Below are positions 30,960 through 33,219 of a stretch of 33,219 nucleotides of DNA, piece after piece. This stretch comes from Comamonadaceae bacterium (GTDB lineage Bacteria; Pseudomonadota; Gammaproteobacteria; Burkholderiales; Burkholderiaceae_C). Position 1 is the stretch's first letter; each line of letters starts with the position of its first letter. The position numbers were made by a program, and so were the translations under genes. The notes beneath the pieces are model-generated. The model saw only the letters and a program-made list of their open reading frames with translations. It ran no database searches and was not told where the DNA came from. The stretch spans positions 1-33,219 of the forward strand of contig CANFXC010000026.1 in assembly GCA_947450765.1 (NCBI GenBank), read 5' to 3'.

Positions 30960-32912
30960 ATGGAACCTACTTCTCTTTCAACGCCGTCCGCGCCGCCGCG
31001 CGCTGGCGCTCGTCCCATCATTTGGGCGGTCAGTGGGCACGGCCTGACCGACCTCTTTCGCTTGGCCGGTCCCGAGCTACAAGCGCGCGCTCAAGTCGAA
31101 GTGGCACACCGCGCTTTCGACGAAGCGGTGCTGCACATCCGCGATCAGATCGCGCAGCAGCGCTGCGACGTGGTGGTGGCTTCGGGCGCGAACGGAGCTT
31201 ATCTGCGCAGCCATTTGTCGGTGCCGGTGGTGCTGGTCAAAGTCGGCGGTTATGACCTCATGACCGCGCTGTCAAATGCGCGTGCTTTATCTACCCGCAT
31301 TGCCGTCGTGCTGCACCGCGCCGTGTCGCCCGAGCTGAGGCACTTTGCCGAGCTGTTCGACATCCCGCTGGAATTACGCTCCTACGAGACGGCCGATGAC
31401 GCGCGCCACCGGATTCAGGAACTGGCCGGCTTGGGCATTGAGGTCGTGGTCGGTGCCGGCATGGTGGCCGAACTGGCCGAACAAGCCGGCCTGGCCGGGG
31501 TATTTTTGTATTCGCTCGGCTCGGTGCGTGACGCGATGGAAGATGCGTTGGCGATGGCCGTCGCGCAGCGCGAGGAAAAATCACGCCGGACACAGCTCGA
31601 CTCGGTCGTCAAGCACCTCAGCGACGGTGTGGTCGCCGTCGACATGGCTGGCCGTATCACCGCCATCAACCCGGCGGCACTGCGATTGCTCGGCCACCCC
31701 GCATCAGGCGCGCTCGGCGCACCACTCGAACGGCTATGGCCCAGTCTGGATGCGGATGCGTTGCTGCGACGCGGCACGCCCGAATTGAGCCGCGTCGACG
31801 AGCTGCTCGGTCGCTCACTGCTGGTCGACTGCGTGCCCTTGCACGATGCTGGCCAGCAAACCGGAGCCGTCTTGACGCTGCACGCGCAAGAGCCCCTAGA
31901 GCAAGCCGTCAGCAAACTGCGTGCACACAGCCATCGGCGCTCACTTGTGGCGCGTTACACGCTGGACCAGCTGATCGCCGAGTCACCCTCGATGCGCGCC
32001 GTCGTTCGGCATTGTGAAATTTTGGCCCGCAGCAGCGATGCCACGGTGCTGATTGAAGGCGAAAGTGGCTCCGGCAAAGAGGTAGTGGCCCAAGGCATTC
32101 ATCAAGCCAGCCGCCGGCGCCTGCAAGCTTTCGTCGCGACCAACTGCGGCGCCTTTCCGGAGAGCTTGCTGGAGACAGAACTGTTTGGCTACGACGAAGG
32201 CGCCTTCACGGGTGCCCGAAGGCAGGGCAAGGCCGGTCTTTTTGAAGCGGCACATGGTGGCACTTTGTTTCTAGATGAACTCGGTGAAATGCCCTTGCTG
32301 CTGCAGACAAGGTTGCTCCGTGCCTTGCAGGAAAAAGAAATCACGCGGGTCGGCGGTGTCGATGCGATTCCGATCGATGTGCGCGTGGTGGCCGCCACGC
32401 ACCGGGATCTGTCGGCGATGGTCAAGGCCGGCACTTTTCGGGAAGATCTTTTTTACCGAATTCATATTCTTCAAGTCGTGGTGCCGCCTCTGCGCGAACG
32501 TCCTGAAGATGTCGAGGCGCTGGCCGCGCGACTGGTGCCCGAAGCGCTGGCTCGGGCCGGCATGGGGCACTTGGCCGCGCAGGTGCTGCAGGCCGCGCTG
32601 CCGGCACTGCGCCAGCACACTTGGCCCGGCAATGTGCGGGAGCTTGAGAACGTAGCGGAACGCTTGGCCATGGCCTGCTTGGCAGCGGGAGAAGTGATTG
32701 GCGCCGACCAGGTAGTAGCCGTGATCGGTCATCGCTCAGCAGCGGTCGCCGCCGCAACGCTCAGCGCGAACATCCCCTCTTTGCACACCTTGCGCAAGCA
32801 AGATGAAGCGCGGCGTGTTCACGCCACACTGGCAGCCCAGGGTGGTGATCGCGAAGCAACCGCCAAGGCCTTGGGCATCAGCCGCACCACGCTGTGGCGC
32901 AAGCTGCGCTGA
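30957..32912 (+). CDS. PrpR-type sigma-54-dependent activator
   Basis: A 651-residue enhancer-binding protein. The N-terminal PrpR_N sensor spans about 18-200 (IIWAVSGHGLTDLFRLAGPEL; later ALSNARALSTRIAVV). A PAS domain follows at about 215-320 (LDSVVKHLSDGVVAVDMAGRI). The AAA+ domain has Walker A GESGSGKE (368-375), the sigma-54-contact loop GAFTGA (415-420) and Walker B GGTLFLDELGEM. A Fis-type HTH ends the protein (ATAKALGISRTTLWRKL). In PrpR the sensor detects 2-methylcitrate; here a related di- or tricarboxylate is inferred. It is divergent from the hydratase-lyase operon, which has a matching promoter. ATG 30957 is followed by a second ATG; neither has a clear RBS. Confidence 0.9.
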   Translation: MMEPTSLSTPSAPPRAGARPIIWAVSGHGLTDLFRLAGPELQARAQVEVAHRAFDEAVLHIRDQIAQQRCDVVVASGANGAYLRSHLSVPVVLVKVGGYDLMTALSNARALSTRIAVVLHRAVSPELRHFAELFDIPLELRSYETADDARHRIQELAGLGIEVVVGAGMVAELAEQAGLAGVFLYSLGSVRDAMEDALAMAVAQREEKSRRTQLDSVVKHLSDGVVAVDMAGRITAINPAALRLLGHPASGALGAPLERLWPSLDADALLRRGTPELSRVDELLGRSLLVDCVPLHDAGQQTGAVLTLHAQEPLEQAVSKLRAHSHRRSLVARYTLDQLIAESPSMRAVVRHCEILARSSDATVLIEGESGSGKEVVAQGIHQASRRRLQAFVATNCGAFPESLLETELFGYDEGAFTGARRQGKAGLFEAAHGGTLFLDELGEMPLLLQTRLLRALQEKEITRVGGVDAIPIDVRVVAATHRDLSAMVKAGTFREDLFYRIHILQVVVPPLRERPEDVEALAARLVPEALARAGMGHLAAQVLQAALPALRQHTWPGNVRELENVAERLAMACLAAGEVIGADQVVAVIGHRSAAVAAATLSANIPSLHTLRKQDEARRVHATLAAQGGDREATAKALGISRTTLWRKLR

Positions 32913-32919
32913 GCCCGCC

Positions 32920-33219
32920 TCAGCCGGTGTAGGTCGAGCGCGAGGCGTCGAGCTGAGCCAACGCTTTGCGCGCCAGCGCTTCAGCCTCAGGTGTGCTCGG
33001 CACCCAAGAGTTCACCGGCATCGGTCGGCCATGTGAATCCACCGAAACGAAGACGATCAGGCATTCGGTCGTTTTTTCCATCTGGCCGCCTTTCATGTCG
33101 CCGCTGCGCACTTCGACTGAAATGTTCATGCTGGTGTTGCCGGTGTAGGCCAGCTTGGCTTCGACCTCGACCAAGTCGCCGATCATGATCGGGCGATGAA
33201 AGCGGATGCCGCCGACATA
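32920..33219 (-). CDS. YciA-like acyl-CoA thioesterase (5' end beyond the window)
   Basis: A hot-dog-fold thioesterase, seen as its last 99 codons; the frame is open to the right edge, so the start lies outside. The visible part begins YVGGIRFHRPIMIGDLVEVEAKL, the usual central segment of YciA/BFIT-type acyl-CoA thioesterases, and continues with NTSMNISVEV and TTECLIVFVSVDSHGRPMPV. These enzymes hydrolyse short- and medium-chain acyl-CoAs. An ATG at 33186 is internal to the fold and should not be taken as the start. It is convergent with the activator gene with seven bases between stops, and nothing ties it to the neighbouring pathways. Confidence 0.82.
   Translation of the reverse strand, partial: YVGGIRFHRPIMIGDLVEVEAKLAYTGNTSMNISVEVRSGDMKGGQMEKTTECLIVFVSVDSHGRPMPVNSWVPSTPEAEALARKALAQLDASRSTYTG

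Noticed and set aside
1..33219. Mobile element, phage, CRISPR array or RNA gene
   Set aside because: No transposase, integrase, terminal repeats, regular spaced repeats, rRNA or tRNA-like sequence was seen on either strand.

Overview
The window looks like a Betaproteobacterium of the order Burkholderiales, probably family Comamonadaceae. Reasons are the GC-rich coding sequence, the rimI – degenerate uracil-DNA-glycosylase – pyrF neighbourhood, orphan tripartite-tricarboxylate (Bug/TctC-type) binding proteins, a NagGH/NagIKL set resembling those of Ralstonia U2 and Polaromonas, and a complete box cluster. The genus cannot be fixed from the sequence alone. No rRNA, tRNA, insertion sequence, phage gene or CRISPR array was seen, and the DNA is almost fully coding.

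Layout. (1) Positions 1-3082 are housekeeping: rimI, a degenerate UDG-fold protein, an EamA-type exporter and pyrF. (2) Positions 3079-11587 are a gentisate module: a NagR-like LysR regulator divergent from nagGH (salicylate 5-hydroxylase oxygenase), then a second LysR regulator divergent from a 3-hydroxybenzoate 6-hydroxylase, a Bug-type binding protein, gentisate 1,2-dioxygenase, fumarylpyruvate hydrolase and maleylpyruvate isomerase. Salicylate and 3-hydroxybenzoate both enter at gentisate and leave as pyruvate plus fumarate. (3) Positions 11589-27009 are the aerobic benzoyl-CoA epoxidation (box) module. A leftward operon holds a DUF4863 cupin-like protein, boxD, benzoate-CoA ligase, an alpha/beta hydrolase and a branched-chain-type ABC importer (livKHMGF). 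A rightward set holds boxR, boxC, boxB, boxA and a MaoC-like hydratase. Benzoate is imported, activated to benzoyl-CoA, epoxidised by BoxAB, ring-opened by BoxC with loss of formate, and oxidised by BoxD to 3,4-dehydroadipyl-CoA. The later beta-oxidation steps are not in the window. (4) Positions 27010-32912 are a compact unit of unknown substrate: Bug binding protein, LeuC-like and LeuD-like hydratase subunits and an isocitrate-lyase-superfamily lyase, transcribed away from a PrpR-type sigma-54 activator. The gene content matches dimethylmaleate hydratase plus 2,3-dimethylmalate lyase of nicotinate fermentation, suggesting cleavage of an alkyl-substituted malate to pyruvate plus a short acid. 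(5) A YciA-like thioesterase gene runs off the right end.

The most notable signals are the fourth unit and its control region. That region has an exact TGGCAC-N5-TTGC promoter, an exact IHF consensus and two CATTATT repeats 30 bp apart. A ten-base element shared by the -35 regions of the two opposing box operons, a possible attenuator between boxC and boxB, and NagGH with no nearby ferredoxin or reductase also stand out.
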